64,000 bases of DNA from Siphonodentalium dalli (GCA_032622095.1 CP136061.1:82746324-82810323), one strand, 5' to 3'. Counted from the first letter of the stretch, positions 19,510 through 31,196 are shown. Program-made: numbers and translations. The notes: a model not told the origin generated them from the sequence alone.

Positions 19510-20700
19510 TTTTAAATGAAAAAAATGTAAGGCCCAATCGCAAAATTGTGGTAAGAGGCACACCGTTGGATGGGGAAGTCACACACAAATGCATAAAATC
19601 AGCGCTATTGGCATCGCAAAATTGTATTTGGTGTTACCTAGATCATACCATGAACCTGTACTTTGGCTTTTGCTACGGCGTTAGCCAGAGTAGAGAATCG
19701 TAGCATGATCTAGGTGTTACCGAGAAATGTGCAACATTTAGAATGAAAAAAATGTAACATACAATCACAAAATTGTGGAAAGAGGCACACCGTTGGATGC
19801 GGAAGTCACACACGAAGGCATCAAATCAGCGTTATTGATAATTTTAACCAGAAAGTCTCAAATTGGCATCGCAAAATTGTATTCGGTGTTACCTAGATCA
19901 TGCCATGAACCCGTGCTTTGGCTAACGCTATGGCGTTAACCAGAGTAGAGCATCATGGCATGATCTAGGTGTCACCGAGAAAAGTGCACCATTTAGAATG
20001 ATAAAAATGTAACATATAATCATAAAATTGTGGAAAGACGCACACCGTTGGATGGGGAAGTCACACACGAAGGCATAAAATCAGCGTAATTGATAACTTT
20101 AACCAGAAAGTCTCAAATTGCCATCGCAAAATTGTATTCGGGGTTACCTATATCACACCATGAACCTGTACTTTGGCTAACGCTACGGTGTTAGCCAGAG
20201 TAGGGAATCATGTCATGATCTAGGTGTCACCGAGAAAAGTGCACCATTTATAATGAACAAAATGTAACATACAATCACAAAATTGTGGAGTGAGGCACAC
20301 CGCTGGATGGGAAAGTCACACACGAAGGCATAAACTCAGCGTTATTAATATTTTTACCAGAAAGTCTCAAATTGGCATTGCAAAATTGGATTTAGTGCCA
20401 CCAAGAAAAGTGCCCCATTCAGAACGATTTTTTTTTACGTAGAATCAGTGTCATGTATATTTTCGACTTGAAAGTGTCCAATGACCATTGCCAAATGGAG
20501 CCTGGTGATGGAATAAAAAGTGAAAAATTCAGAATGAGAAAAATCATATGTAAAATCATGAAGATATGGAACCGCGCTACTGTTGGGTGGGGAACTGACT
20601 CAGGACAAAGGAAGTCTGGGTCTTCAGGTTAAACGTTTGTCATTTCCATCGCTGAATGGGTCGTGGGGGCTAATAAGTCGAAAACGCAGAATGCCATGTG
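19510..20700. repeat. Satellite array, about 253-bp unit with internal hairpin
   Basis: Units begin with AATGAAAAAAATGTAA-like sequence at about 19515, 19741, 19998 and 20251. A truncated copy and increasingly diverged ones follow to about 20700. Shared blocks include GGCACACCGTTGGATG, GGAAGTCACACACGAAGGCAT and CAAATTGGCATCGCAAAATTG. The complete units carry a hairpin, clearest at ACCTAGATCATGCCATGA (19891-19908) with its exact complement at 19953-19970; an inner GGCTAACGC/GCGTTAACC pair sits in the loop. The first unit lacks about 30 bp. Frames such as 19506-19703 are not genes. Confidence 0.88.
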
Positions 20701-22830
20701 CACCGATTCAAGCGGCTGGTAAATCAAATTAAATCGTATTGGGAACCTAAGAACCAATCCGCGCGGTCATGTTATATCATTAGTCGATGACTGCACCGAA
20801 GTTATTTGAAAACATTACTCAGTTTACTTACATTTTATGAGAATCGACGAGAGAAGTTTCGCTGATGTACAAAAATGTCTGCTGACGTGCAATCTCTTCC
20901 GGGTATGGATCACATGACCGGATATCATGTGACTGGTCGAAATGGCGATTGTCCGAGGCCGTCCTTGATGAGAGTAGCGAGATCGGACGGATATGGCGTC
21001 TAGGTGTTACCGTGTTATAATTGTGGGAGACATGTTCAGAAATCATACCCAGGCAATTCGTGTAGCGTTTTCTCAGACATAGACACTAAGGGAGGGCGAA
21101 GAATTGTGCATTTGTTGGTACTAATATCACCCTACAGGGCTGTGGACCGTTTATTGCAATGAATGTGATAATTACCTGTCCATGTAGATATCAGTGACTG
21201 TTTGCGTCTCGGTCGCTCGAAAAATCGCGATTTGACCGCCACAGCATCCATACACTCCACCACAGCGGACATACACCCACCACAGCCCAGAAACGATTGG
21301 TCGGTGTGACTCTCCTCTCTGTAGTTTCTGGCTAAATTCTTGACACGAAATGGAAGGCTGGTGGAAGATATTGTGAATCCTCCGCTGCAACATGTATCAT
21401 TGTCAGATATATAGAGAATATCCGCATACATGTAGTGTAGCTGAATAAATTATCTATTCAGCTACACTATGCGGGTGTTCTGTTTATCCACCGAACAAAT
21501 TTAAATGTATTTTATCGCAGTTTTTGTCAAAAAACATCGCAAAATTCACAGGTTCCTTATAGAGAAGCGATGACCTACTTAGCGACTTTATCTGTATAGT
21601 ATAGGCTAATTAATTATGAAACAGTTTAGTATTCATGAGACTGCACCGCGAAATAGTCCGCTTTATAATTTCTAAATTATGCCGGAAAAATATCATAGTA
21701 TGGTGTAATTTCTAATAAAAGCTAAATGATTCGCGTAACGTTAAAATCTAAAACTGAATTGTACAAGTATAGCAGTCATGTGAATTTGGATTTTTTTGCT
21801 TAATTGAAACTTATTAATGAATTGAAACTCTGAACTTTAGCAGTAGCACTAGAAGTAGCACCAAGATGCACCAGTTCACGGAAGAATATCGTATACTTTA
21901 TAGTAACAAACTGCCAATTGCTTGGCATGCGTATAGTATCCGTCGCTCTTGTAGCAGAACGATGTTTCCGTGGAATATGTTCCTTCACTAGGATCTTCCA
22001 AATTATTAAAGGTCACTAAAACCTAGAGACTATATAACTTCGATGGTCAGATTATTGTAAAGTACAGTGTGTACTCCAAACTGGAACAGGGTAATGACAC
22101 GGGAACGTTTTCAGTAATGATGTCCTCTCTTGGGAATGTTGGTCACAAGGAATGGTGAGGTGGATTCCTGAAAGTATCGGCGCAATAAGTTATATAAAAA
22201 ATTTATTACATATTGCTACTCAGTATCATAACATTGCATAGGTACGTATAGGATGTGATGATAACAATGACACAAAATTATTTTAGGCGTGCAAACCTTT
22301 TGACCATTCAGGTACAATGTATTTTCTGAACCAAAAAAAACCCCCAAAAATGTTACATATGAGTTATGTATTCTGACAAGCCCCAGTTTAAACATATGTC
22401 ACTTGCTATTGCAAACAAAATTGACCATTCCCTATAAATACTGGACCAGAATTCAGGATCCAGTATGTGTGTTTTCGGACATTCCAGTCATACATCCTCA
22501 CCATGTATCCACTTCTTTAGGATACGTCGTCACAGAATAAAATATTGGAACACTTTAACTAGAGATCGTTGACATATAGTAACCCAAAGAATACACAACG
22601 TTAAGCAAAGAATGAGACCATAGGACAGGTTAAAAACGCCCGGGGACTCTGCTACACCTCGCATTGGACACCGTATCGACATTCGCTGGGTGTTCGCTAA
22701 ATCACTCTTCTCTAGAAAGGCATGCTGTGAATTCAAATTGTGCACTAATCACTGCAGCTCCGGTAGTTTTCTCACTAAGTGTCAATAATTTTGTCTGGCG
22801 TACCAACATTTGTCCGGATTGACTCGAGTC
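20701..22830. other. Long intergenic stretch; one perfect small palindrome
   Basis: No recognisable gene. Minus frames at 20828-21046, 21132-21431, 21800-21988 and 22530-22745 have no motif support. A perfect 15-bp inverted pair TAGTGTAGCTGAATA / TATTCAGCTACACTA lies at 21433-21447 and 21455-21469, extended outward by CCGCATA/TATGCGG with a small bulge. Confidence 0.45.
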
Positions 22831-22837
22831 GTACTGT

Positions 22838-23115
22838 GATTGTTGATCACCTGGAATGGGTTCATCGATACTACGATTGATATGCACGAACAACTGTGTC
22901 CACATGTTCATTCTTCGAAGCAATCTTTTCGGCATTCTATGTTTGAAATAATTTATTCACATCAGCTGGTTGGCTGGAGACGTCCATCTGCGATCGCTGA
23001 TGCCCGGTAATGGGTTATCACAATTTGTTTCATCGACACGAACAACTGTGTCCACGTTGTCATTTTTCGAAACACTCTTTTCGACATTAGATGTTTGAAC
23101 ATAATTGTTCGCCTC
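22838..23115. repeat. Two imperfect tandem copies, about 110 bp each
   Basis: About 22838-22950 and about 23003-23112 share CACGAACAACTGTGTCCAC, TTCGAA.CA.TCTTTTCG.CATT and ATGTTTGAA. On the minus strand the second copy is open, in the frame 22957-23217. The first copy has stops in the equivalent frame. Confidence 0.65.
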
Positions 23116-23217
23116 TGTTACCACCTCACATTTTAATAACAATAAAATGTAATTTTTAAATTTCTTTAAAACATTTGCGACATCTCTGTTCTCTTCAACT
23201 ATTATTTTGAGAAACAA
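22957..23217 (-). CDS. Small ORF of unknown function (86 aa)
   Basis: Open frame starting MFLKIIVEENRDVANVLKKF and containing a Lys/Leu-rich helix-like start. The second half lies in the duplicated segment; the adjacent duplicate of that half is interrupted by stops. I do not recognise a family. It may be a degenerate exon or chance; no splice structure established. Confidence 0.2.
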   Translation of the reverse strand: MFLKIIVEENRDVANVLKKFKNYILLLLKCEVVTEANNYVQTSNVEKSVSKNDNVDTVVRVDETNCDNPLPGISDRRWTSPANQLM

Positions 23218-23337
23218 CTCCTTTTTTCTTATTCACCATTTCATTCGATAGAAATGTAATGTCCGCATTTTCCGTGTCGCTATGTGGCAGTTTGGATATA
23301 TATGTCGTATGTGACGGTATGTCACAAAGAGTAGCAG

Positions 23338-23381
23338 ATCGCCAAAATCTACTCCATGCTTGTGCTGGCTTAAAAAACTAC
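23338..23381 (+). repeat. Block A, left fragment (upstream of ZNF1)
   Basis: Matches 37268-37311 (block A') with a few substitutions; both contain CAAAATCTACT.CATGCTT.TGCTGGCTTA. Block A breaks off at TAC (23379-23381) and resumes at 26554; block A' is continuous there. Confidence 0.7.
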
Positions 23382-23715
23382 TCATACAACGAGCTGTAAA
23401 CTAGGCCCCAATTTACAGCTTTAAGCTGTAAAAATCGACCTGTTATCACAAAGATTCCATTCATGCCCAGCTTACAGCTCAAAGCAGTGTTTTAACGGAC
23501 AAAGCTATATAGCTGTCACTACTAATCAACATGGATTGCGACTATGTGGCGAGATCGGGGTTGGCATATCCTGTTTGCGGTATCAATTACGTACCGGTAG
23601 ATTATTATACAGGCAGTGCCTGTCAGGCACGCTGTTAGATTTAAATTCCATCACATGTGCATCGTTAAGAATTGAGATATAATTTTAAACAGCCTGTTGA
23701 TACGGTACCAGTTTC

Positions 23716-23973
23716 TCATTTTCGCGCTTCGATCTTCCATAAAGTTGCTTTGTTTTGTTCTCGAACATATTTGATCAGCACTTCTCCTGTGTGTTGTGTG
23801 GCGATCTTCACATAATTACCATGGGTAAGTACGCTATATACTGATATATTGTTCCTTTCCCGGTATGATTTTATATTTGATTGGCAATAATGTCTCACCC
23901 TACCCAACATTTGGTAAAAGTTTCCAACGGTTGTAAATTTGGAAAACAGTGCAAAAGATAATTTTTTAACCAT
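23716..23973 (-). CDS. Small ORF of unknown function (85 aa) inside CACTA-like element
   Basis: An open frame with basic and aromatic composition (for example GNFYQMLGRVRHYCQSNIKS). No family recognised. It could be a captured exon or transposase remnant. Reported only because it has a less biased composition than most short frames here. Confidence 0.2.
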   Translation of the reverse strand: MVKKLSFALFSKFTTVGNFYQMLGRVRHYCQSNIKSYRERNNISVYSVLTHGNYVKIATQHTGEVLIKYVREQNKATLWKIEARK

Positions 23974-24655
23974 ATTCTGTCACATATATGTTGAAATTGT
24001 TCTCATTGTTTGAGAAATTAGTGGGGAAAATGTTGTTTTTAGACAACAACAGCATATATTTTTCAGTTTGACATAATATTAGGTAAGATATTTCTAACAT
24101 TTCGACAGTTCGAGGTACATGGGAGTTCGGTCTGGTTGAATGACAGGGGTATCACTAAGTGGTGTACAGCTTAGTCATCTCCTCCTCCTCGTCGGGAAAT
24201 GTGCAATGGTAAGCCATATAGCATTACGGTATAATAGCACCCCCCCCCCCAACGGATATTATAGCCCCTGCGTCGGTGGAATACTGGTGCCATCCCTGTG
24301 CCATCTAATAAGTAGATACTTAGTGTGATTATTGTTAAAAATGCCAAGGTATACATAATTTGATCAAAGAGATAGGAATTGTTTAAAAGTGAGTTTTTGT
24401 CTAGTACATGCAGATCACAATGCATCCGTCTTAAATTCTAAATATATCCTCTTCCACATCCGTGATTTTTAATATATTATCCATCTCGCCGTGTACTTGA
24501 GTATTCACGAATGTCACAGAACGCGGAAATGAAAACTATCGTGAATTTTGAGATGCAAACGTCTTGAATATTAACCAATAAATACTGATAATCACATCTA
24601 CATTGGTCTCAAATGTGTATAAGTCCATGAAAAGGTAATTCAATTACGTACTATC

Positions 24656-25121
24656 ATGTCTCATTTGAAGCGCATTGGTGCATGTGCACTGACTGACCGA
24701 ACACGGCAATACTACTATATATTGCATTACTGCGGGGACCAACGCGAATTGAGTGACCTACGAGACCTACGCAAATCTAGGGACCTACTGCATAACGCAG
24801 TACCCCCAACTGCGACATTGTTGTATAATTTTGGAAGACTGTTGTTGAATTGGTAAGGTATTTTTCTTACAATCAAGTTACATGTACTCTGGTATAATAC
24901 CATAATATGATTTTAAAGTCGAGAATCTTAGAAAAAAGTGCAGGCAGGTAAGATGTCACCCTAATAACAATCATAATTAGGATGCAATTCAATGAGTCAC
25001 TAATATATTAAATTATTCTTTCTTTCAGGAGCTACACTGAGCTTGCACAGGTTAGCATCCACCGAGTATCTGCGAAAAAACATCGGACACAACATACGGA
25101 TGGTACAATCTTCTTAAGTTG
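24656..25121 (+). CDS. Possible two-exon gene fragment inside CACTA-like element
   Basis: The frame from ATG 24656 runs to a consensus-like donor (TTG|GTAAGG, GT at 24853). A pyrimidine-rich acceptor (TTCTTTCTTTCAG) ends at 25028. Joining there keeps an open frame that ends at about 25120. The first part is rich in Arg, Leu and Asp (RELSDLRDLRKSRDLLHNAV). No family recognised; it may be a captured host exon or coincidence. Plus frames at 25205-25408 and 25549-25755 could be further pieces but have no splice support. Confidence 0.25.
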
Positions 25122-26289
25122 ATGTGTAATATTAAACCGAAGTACAGTACCGGTACTAGGCCTAGGGTGTGTGTGCGCGCGAGTGTGACTGAAGAAAAGA
25201 TTCCTTGATTGGTTCAATGAAATCTAGTATCTACAATTATGGTCCATTACATGTACATGTAGTACCATCTCAAACATATTCTAGTGAATTATGGACTGTT
25301 CCGGTCTTGCTGGTGTCAGCTGGTGCCAATAAATTGAGAATGTTCAATAGGAACTGGCACAGAAATGCACTGAATATAATGTTACAAGATTTGTGGAAAT
25401 TTAAGTGAGATATTCTGATACACGAGACAGTTCCAAGATTCGAATATAAGACTCAGCGACGACAGCCAGCTTTCCTGCATGCGATGGCAACTGATGCACT
25501 GTCTGATATATAAAGTTGACAGTTGCAGGACGGTGGTGTTTAATTTAGTTGTTCAATGATATTTCGGATGTTCTTTCAAATGAACTGGATTTTCGTGAAG
25601 AAATACTGTTGCCAATACATTGGCTGAACGACCGGACATGGAAATTTCTGGATATGTACATGTATACTGTTATGGAGCAATCAAGTACATGTACATGGAT
25701 AGAGGAATATGTTGACTGTTGTGTCACTGATTCATCAGTTTATCAGGTTCATTAAATGTTATTTGTCTACATAATATTTACATTTTACGAATAAGCGAAA
25801 GATGTTGTCTTTGTATGTTTTTTTCAAAGAGTTTTCTATCCTGGAAACGCGCTAACCTATATGCGATAACCGTCTGTGCATTTTATTTAATAGATTCCAT
25901 TGACACTCTATACTTACTCAAACTATACATACCGGTACATGTATATTAGCAGTGAAATTGGACTGCAGGATTTAGCATAGTTGTAGTTAAGCTAAATGTG
26001 CACAGAAAGTTATCTCATAAGTTAATGCATTTTCAGGTTAGATAACTCATGAAATACATACAAAGACACTTTCAGCTTTACTAAGGTTGCATGAAACCAC
26101 CCCCAGTTGCATATGCATTTCACATAATACATGTGTCTGTCCGGAGTTGAATTTACAATATTGCTAAATATCTTTGAAATTATAAGGAATAGATTTTAAA
26201 TTTTCAATCATCAGGCCTATATTAATGACCACAAAAGTCAATACATGAACAGACTAATACTAGGAATTTTACCGTGTGACTGTAACTGA

Positions 26290-26545
26290 TATATGGGCAG
26301 ACCGTGAAAATTCACGGTTTTGCTGTAAATTTTTTAACGTCGTTTAATTCTACGTTTCAATTGTAAAGTCAAGAACGGACAGACCGTGAAAAATTCACGG
26401 ATTGGCTGTAAAATTTTTAACGGACATACCGTGAAACATTCACAGATTGGCTGTAAATTTTTTAACGGTAAGACCGTGAAAAATTCACGGTCCAACCGGT
26501 CCCCAAATTGCCGGCAAATAACCGTGAATTTTCACGGTTCTGTTT
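26290..26545. repeat. Subterminal palindromic repeat array
   Basis: Four to five copies of ACCGTGAAAATTCACGGT-type palindromes, spaced by GGCTGTAAATTTTTTAACG in the middle copies. The last palindrome lies about 10 bases inside the element end. Such arrays act as transposase-binding subterminal repeats in CACTA elements (family knowledge). Confidence 0.75.
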
Positions 26546-26553
26546 TAACAGTG

Positions 26554-26681
26554 TACACACAATAATATCTATTCGACAGCGACAGACAGCAAACTGAATC
26601 TAACACCCAACAAGTATACCCAATAATCAGTACCAAATATTCTGACGTCTGAAACAAAGCTTGGTTTTAACGACTCTTTCT
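26554..26681 (+). repeat. Block A, middle fragment
   Basis: Homologous to 37309-37374 plus 41374-41442 (block A'): GACAGCGACAGAC.GCAAAC.GAATCTAACACCCAA.AAGTATACC, then CAATAATCAGTACCA.ATATTC and TTTTAACGACTCTTTCT. Confidence 0.75.
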
Positions 26682-29603
26682 GAATCTGAATCTGAATGGT
26701 TTCCGCTGCAGATCCCAATTCTGGTAATTTCGCAGCGGTCGAGAGAGTCTCAGATCTTTTCCTTCAGCGCACTCTTGAAGGAATCCACAGGCTGTTGTTG
26801 TAGTATTAAGGATTCCTCCAGCTGATTCCAGTCGCATATAGTTCTAATAAATATGGAATTAGCGAACTGAGCTGACACGTATGGTTTTGCCTCGTATCAC
26901 TGACTGTTGTTTCTTATTAGGTGTCGAGGAATTTGGCTGGTGACGTAGCCTGTCAGAATTTTGCTTTGCGATCTAAGACGCCTTGTTTCGGGTGTAAAGT
27001 ATTGATTAGGGGGTATAGCCGGGACCATTCCGCCCACCACCTTACTCATGAATCCCAGTCGGTTTATTTTTCGCCGTTTCTTCAGTGTTGGTAGATCTAG
27101 CTCGTGGAGGATCTTGGTCATGTATCCGTCTTCTTTGCTTTTGTAGTCTCTTTTGATGAACCGGGCTGCTCTACGCTGGATTCTTTCCAGCTTGTCGATG
27201 TGGTTTTGTTGGTAGGGGTCCCAGATGGTGTCTGCGTAGTCCATGATGGATCTGACCAGCGATATGTACCCCATTTTTCTGCAGTCCTCTGAGCAGTGTC
27301 GTATGTTTCTTCGCAGGAAGCCAAGAGTGCATGCTGCTTTCCTGGAAACATTTCTAATGTGGGCGTCCCATGTCATGGTGTTGCTTATAGTTAGGCCAAG
27401 GTACGGGTGTTCTTGTACTTCCTTAAGTATATCTCCTTTCAGTCTGTAGTAATAGTCGGTGATTTTCCGGGATGACATTATGAAGCATTTTTTGGTGTTA
27501 AATTTCATTCCCCATGTGTCGGCCCATTCATCCAGGATGGAGAGATCTTCCTGCATGGCTAGGTGGTCCTCAAAGTTGTCGATTTCTCGATACAGGAGAC
27601 AGTCGTCAGCAAATAGACGCACCTTCGATTGGATCTTGTTTGGGAGGTCGTTAATGTGACATAGAAATAATAATGGACCGAGTACAGTCCCCTGTGGTAC
27701 CCCGGAGTCTACTGTTTCCTCTCTTGATGTTTTCCCATCTACTACTACGCGCATTTTTCTGTTTACGAGGAATGATGTCATCCATCTCAGTAGTGGTCCT
27801 CTGATCCCGTAGTTTTCCAATTTTTGTAGTAATCTCCGGTGAGGCACGGTGTCAAATGCCTTTGAGAAATCGAGGATGGCAATGTCCACTTGTCGCCGAT
27901 TGTCAAATGATTGGAGTAGGTCATGTGTGGTGACGGCCAGTTGTGTCTCGCATGAAAAACCGCGCCGAAAACCATGGTTCAACGATGTGAGGATCTCGTG
28001 CTGCTCTAGATGGTTGAGGACATGTCTACATACGATATGTTCGAGTATTTTACATGGAACAGATGTTAAAGATACCGGTCTGTAGTTCTCGGCAGCATGC
28101 TTGTCTCCTTTCTTGTATATGGCCGATATATTTGCACTCTTCCAGTCTGATGGTAGTGTCCCCGTTTTTATAGACTGCTTGAAGATCCTGGTGAGTGGTG
28201 GTGCTATATCCCTTGCACATTCTTTAACCACCATGTTTGGGATGTTGTCCGGTCCTGGTGCTTTGTGAACATTCTGTTTTCGCAGCAACTTTTCGACTCC
28301 TTCGACTGCTATTTCTAGGTCTGGTATCGAAGGTAGGTGGAGGTCGTCCAGTTTCGGCGGCTGTCGTTTAGGGTCATCGATGGTGAATACGGATTTGAAT
28401 TGTTTCAGCAATATTTCTGCTTTTTCCTGTGGGTCTGGTGTGATGTTCCCATCCATCTTAAGGGGCGCCACTCCGATTGAGTCATTTCTCTTTGATTTGA
28501 TGTAGCTCCAGAAGGGTTTAGAATTATTTTTGTCAAAGCCTTCTTTGATGTTGTTGTTTATATATGTCCACTCTGATTTCCTTATGGATCTTTGACACTC
28601 CTTCTGGTAATGGCGATAGTTTTTCCAGTCGTTTTTCTTTCTCGCTTGTTTGTATAGCCTCTTCTTCTTCCTCAGCATCTTATGGATTGATCTATTGATC
28701 CATGGTGGGTTGTGATTTGTCCTGACCACTGACGATGGTATATGCTTCTCCATGGATTTGGTTACAGCATCTCTGAATTTTGTCCACATGTTATCAGTGT
28801 CTTGTTCACCTGCTATCACGCTGCGCAACATGTCAATATCGGCTTGTCTGATGTCTGCTTGAATTAGGTCCCATTCTGCCTTTTTGAAGTTGAAGCGTCG
28901 ACGTTTACATTTCGGAGCGTAGTGTGGTTTCGTCTCCATGTCTGTAATAATGATGTCATGGTCTGATAGTCCTGGGATGTTTGTGGTGTTTTTTATCAAT
29001 GAGGCGTTTGATGTAAATACTAGATCAAGTAAATTGTCTCCTCTAGTGGGTTTCCTTTGTACTTGCGTCAGTCGGTCGGTGATGTCTACTAGCTTCTGGT
29101 GTATGGCTTTATCTGGCGCATCCTTGTCGATGGTAAGGGAATCCCAATTTATCCCAGGGCAGTTGAAGTCACCCGTCAGAAAGATGTTTTTTTGGCTTGT
29201 TTGCCGTATTTTCTGTAGCGAGTCTTCAAGTAGCTTCAGGTCACTTTCATTTATATGTGGCATATAGAAAGAACCAATCAGTAAATCTTTGCTGTTGATT
29301 AGCTTCACCTTCACCCATTCCAGCTCGCATTCTGTAATGTACTCAGCCCTTTCTTCTGAGATCAGCTCTTTGTTGACTAATATGAAGACACCCCCGCCTA
29401 GTGAGTCTCTATCATTTCGGTATACCTCATATCCAGGTGGAAACACTTCACAGGATTTTGTTGAGTTCTGGGTTGGGTTTTGTCCAGGTTTTATCCCTCT
29501 TAACCAAGATTCACAACCGCATATGACATCAGGTTTGGTGTAATTTAGAAGGGCGTGGAATTCTGATGTTTTCCCATTGATACTTTGGCAGTTGATAGTC
29601 ATT
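26682..29603 (-). mobile_element. 5'-truncated LINE with 9-bp target duplication
   Basis: Flanked by ACTCTTTCT at 26673-26681 and 29604-29612. Block A' carries a single ACTCTTTCT at 41434-41442 followed by the same downstream sequence, so A' is the empty site. The 3' end on the minus strand is a short (ATTCAG)n tail. The 5' end is one base before the first endonuclease ATG, so the promoter, any ORF1 and the very start of ORF2 are missing: dead on arrival by itself. Confidence 0.9.
26750..29602 (-). pseudogene. LINE endonuclease/RT, one premature stop
   Basis: From ATG at 29602 the frame is open for 901 codons to TGA at 26897-26899, then continues in the same frame for about 48 codons (with DWNQLEESL) to a TGA at 26750-26752. 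Endonuclease: NCQSINGK, CESWLRG, GDFNCPGINWDS (about 144-155), SDHDIII (213-219). RT: NYRPVSLTSVPCKILE, ILDFSKAFDTVPHRRLL, SGVPQGTVLGPLLF, and RLFADDCLLYREI with FADD at about 664-667. The start is set by 5' truncation, so the first endonuclease strand may be incomplete. It is otherwise intact, suggesting recent insertion; Jockey/CR1-group by motif style. Confidence 0.85.
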
Positions 29604-29838
29604 ACTCTTTCTCATAATGTTGCATCGGTTAATTCATGAATAGTCGTATTATTGCAGGAAAGCTGTCGAGAAATTTATTTTTTACAACAACGGTTATTAG
29701 TGCGATATTTGTCTGAAACCATTCTTTGCTCACATTGTTGGCCGTACATGTAGGCCCTACGGTACTGGAGACGTTGGAGTAAAGATAAAGGCTAAAGTTA
29801 CAATATTTGTACGGTATCAAATTATAATTTGAATTCAT
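29604..29838 (+). repeat. Block A, right fragment
   Basis: Aligns with 41434-41511 and 41788-41948: AAAGCTGTCGAGAAATT, AACGGTTATTAGTG, TTTGTCTGAAACCATTC, and an identical stretch TAAAGATAAAGGCTAAAGTT followed by ACAATATTTGTACGG. It lies upstream of the ZNF1 array and may include the ancestral promoter or 5' UTR. Confidence 0.75.
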
Positions 29839-29949
29839 CTACATCTACAGTATACCCATACCCTCAATGAACTGAGGATTATTAGGGGGCGCATGAATAA
29901 AATATAATTACATGGGTAAAAGAATTTTAATTTTTTTGTTTGTTATTAA

Positions 29950-30466
29950 AGGTGGATTATCTCTTTGTAAACATGTAATATATAGTTACCAGGGTATAAA
30001 ATATTAGATTTGAATCGAAGACTCCTGTCCGGAAATGCTTCTATCGATTAATATTAATTTTATTTCGAATATTTTCTGGTCTAAAAAGGTGTGTTTGTTC
30101 AGCTAACGAACAATAGTGGTTACTGTTAACAGAGACCAGAAATTATATTGTGCAATTTTGTCACAAATAAACGTTAATTATACTCATCGCTTATATCTGT
30201 GGAACAAAACAGTACAAACAACCAATCTGTGACATTTGAAATTCGTTGCGTAGCCGTAGGAACAGCCCAGTGCTGTATATCGCAATACGGTCTCATCCGA
30301 ATGGTCGGTTCTAAAAATAGTAACATAAATGGGCCCGATTTAATATTCGAAATAAAATCAATATTAATTGATAGAAGCTTTTCCGGACATAGGTCTTCAG
30401 TTCATATCTATTATTGTATACCCACGCAACTATTTAAAATTTGTTATTTAAAGAGATAATCCATCT
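29950..30466 (+). mobile_element. TTAA MITE family, copy 1 (517 bp)
   Basis: Flanked by TTAA at 29946-29949 and 30467-30470. Ends are AGGTGGATTATCTCTTT and, at the other end, the complement of AGATGGATTATCTCTTT. Inside these, about 125 bp at each end are imperfectly inverted (TCCGGAAA.GCTTCTATC, ATTTTATTTCGAATATT). The 86-codon frame 30199-30459 recurs only because the copies are nearly identical in DNA. Confidence 0.93.
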
Positions 30467-30470
30467 TTAA

Positions 30471-31196
30471 AATCAAGAGCATTTGGAATTTATGTACCAT
30501 TATTTTGACGCTGGTGGTGGTTTTGTGGAGGAGCCCTGCTTGCTCTTACCGGGTTCATATAAGTGACTGTGGAGGGCATCCTTAAACAATGATGCGTCTT
30601 GAATATTTGCAGTATCGGTTGGGATTTTTTGTCCAGAGAGAAATTGTTCGGGGATAGAAGGAAGTGCTTAGGTATTTCGGTCGATAGAAGCGGCGGAGAA
30701 GTTTGTGGTCTCGTGTGGGTGTTAGTGGAGCAGAGGGTGTTAGTGGAGCATTGACTGTATGACAGAGATGTTAAGCGCAAACGACCGTAAGGTTGAAATA
30801 GAAAAATAATTTTCTACATCAAAGTTTCAAACTGCACATAAGTGGACTCAGACCACGTGCAAACGATTCAGTGTGTTGCTTAATACCAGAACAGCTTTCA
30901 CATCTCCTGGTAGGCCTACTGTAGGTTGAGTGTAGGTCATACATATAGATCAATCACGGTGGTCCTGAATTATCATAGCGGTGAAATTTGTGAGGAATTA
31001 ATGATAATTTACATTTACATTTTTTCATCAACATGACTGTCAGAACGTAGACGAACCCAATCTAATGACACGAACCCAATCTAATGACCGGCCATACAAT
31101 TTGATATTTATGGGAAATCATTTATTTGATCTGGAATACATAAAATAACCAACCATGTGAGTGCCCGTACAGTTGGGATTTTTGTGAGAATTATTT
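30471..31196. other. ZNF1 upstream region, partly shared with ZNF3
   Basis: About 30778-30875 resembles 51133-51250: AAACGACCGTA.GGTTG, CACA.AAGTGGA, CACGTG. This suggests a shared promoter or 5' UTR of duplicated finger genes. The minus frame 30490-30780 has no support. Confidence 0.45.

Larger units (their letters stand above)
23382..26553. mobile_element. CACTA-like (EnSpm) DNA element, about 3.17 kb
   Basis: Bounded by comparison with block A': A' reads AACTACACACAAT, whereas here the sequence between two copies of TAC (23379-23381, 26554-26556) is inserted. A 3-bp target duplication is characteristic of CACTA elements. The right end terminates in CAGTG, i.e. CACTG on the minus strand. 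Subterminal GCTGTAAA motifs occur at both ends (23390-23500; 26310-26460). The left terminal bases (TCATACAACG) do not match CACTG, so the left TIR is decayed or the class is wrong. No transposase recognised. Confidence 0.6.
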
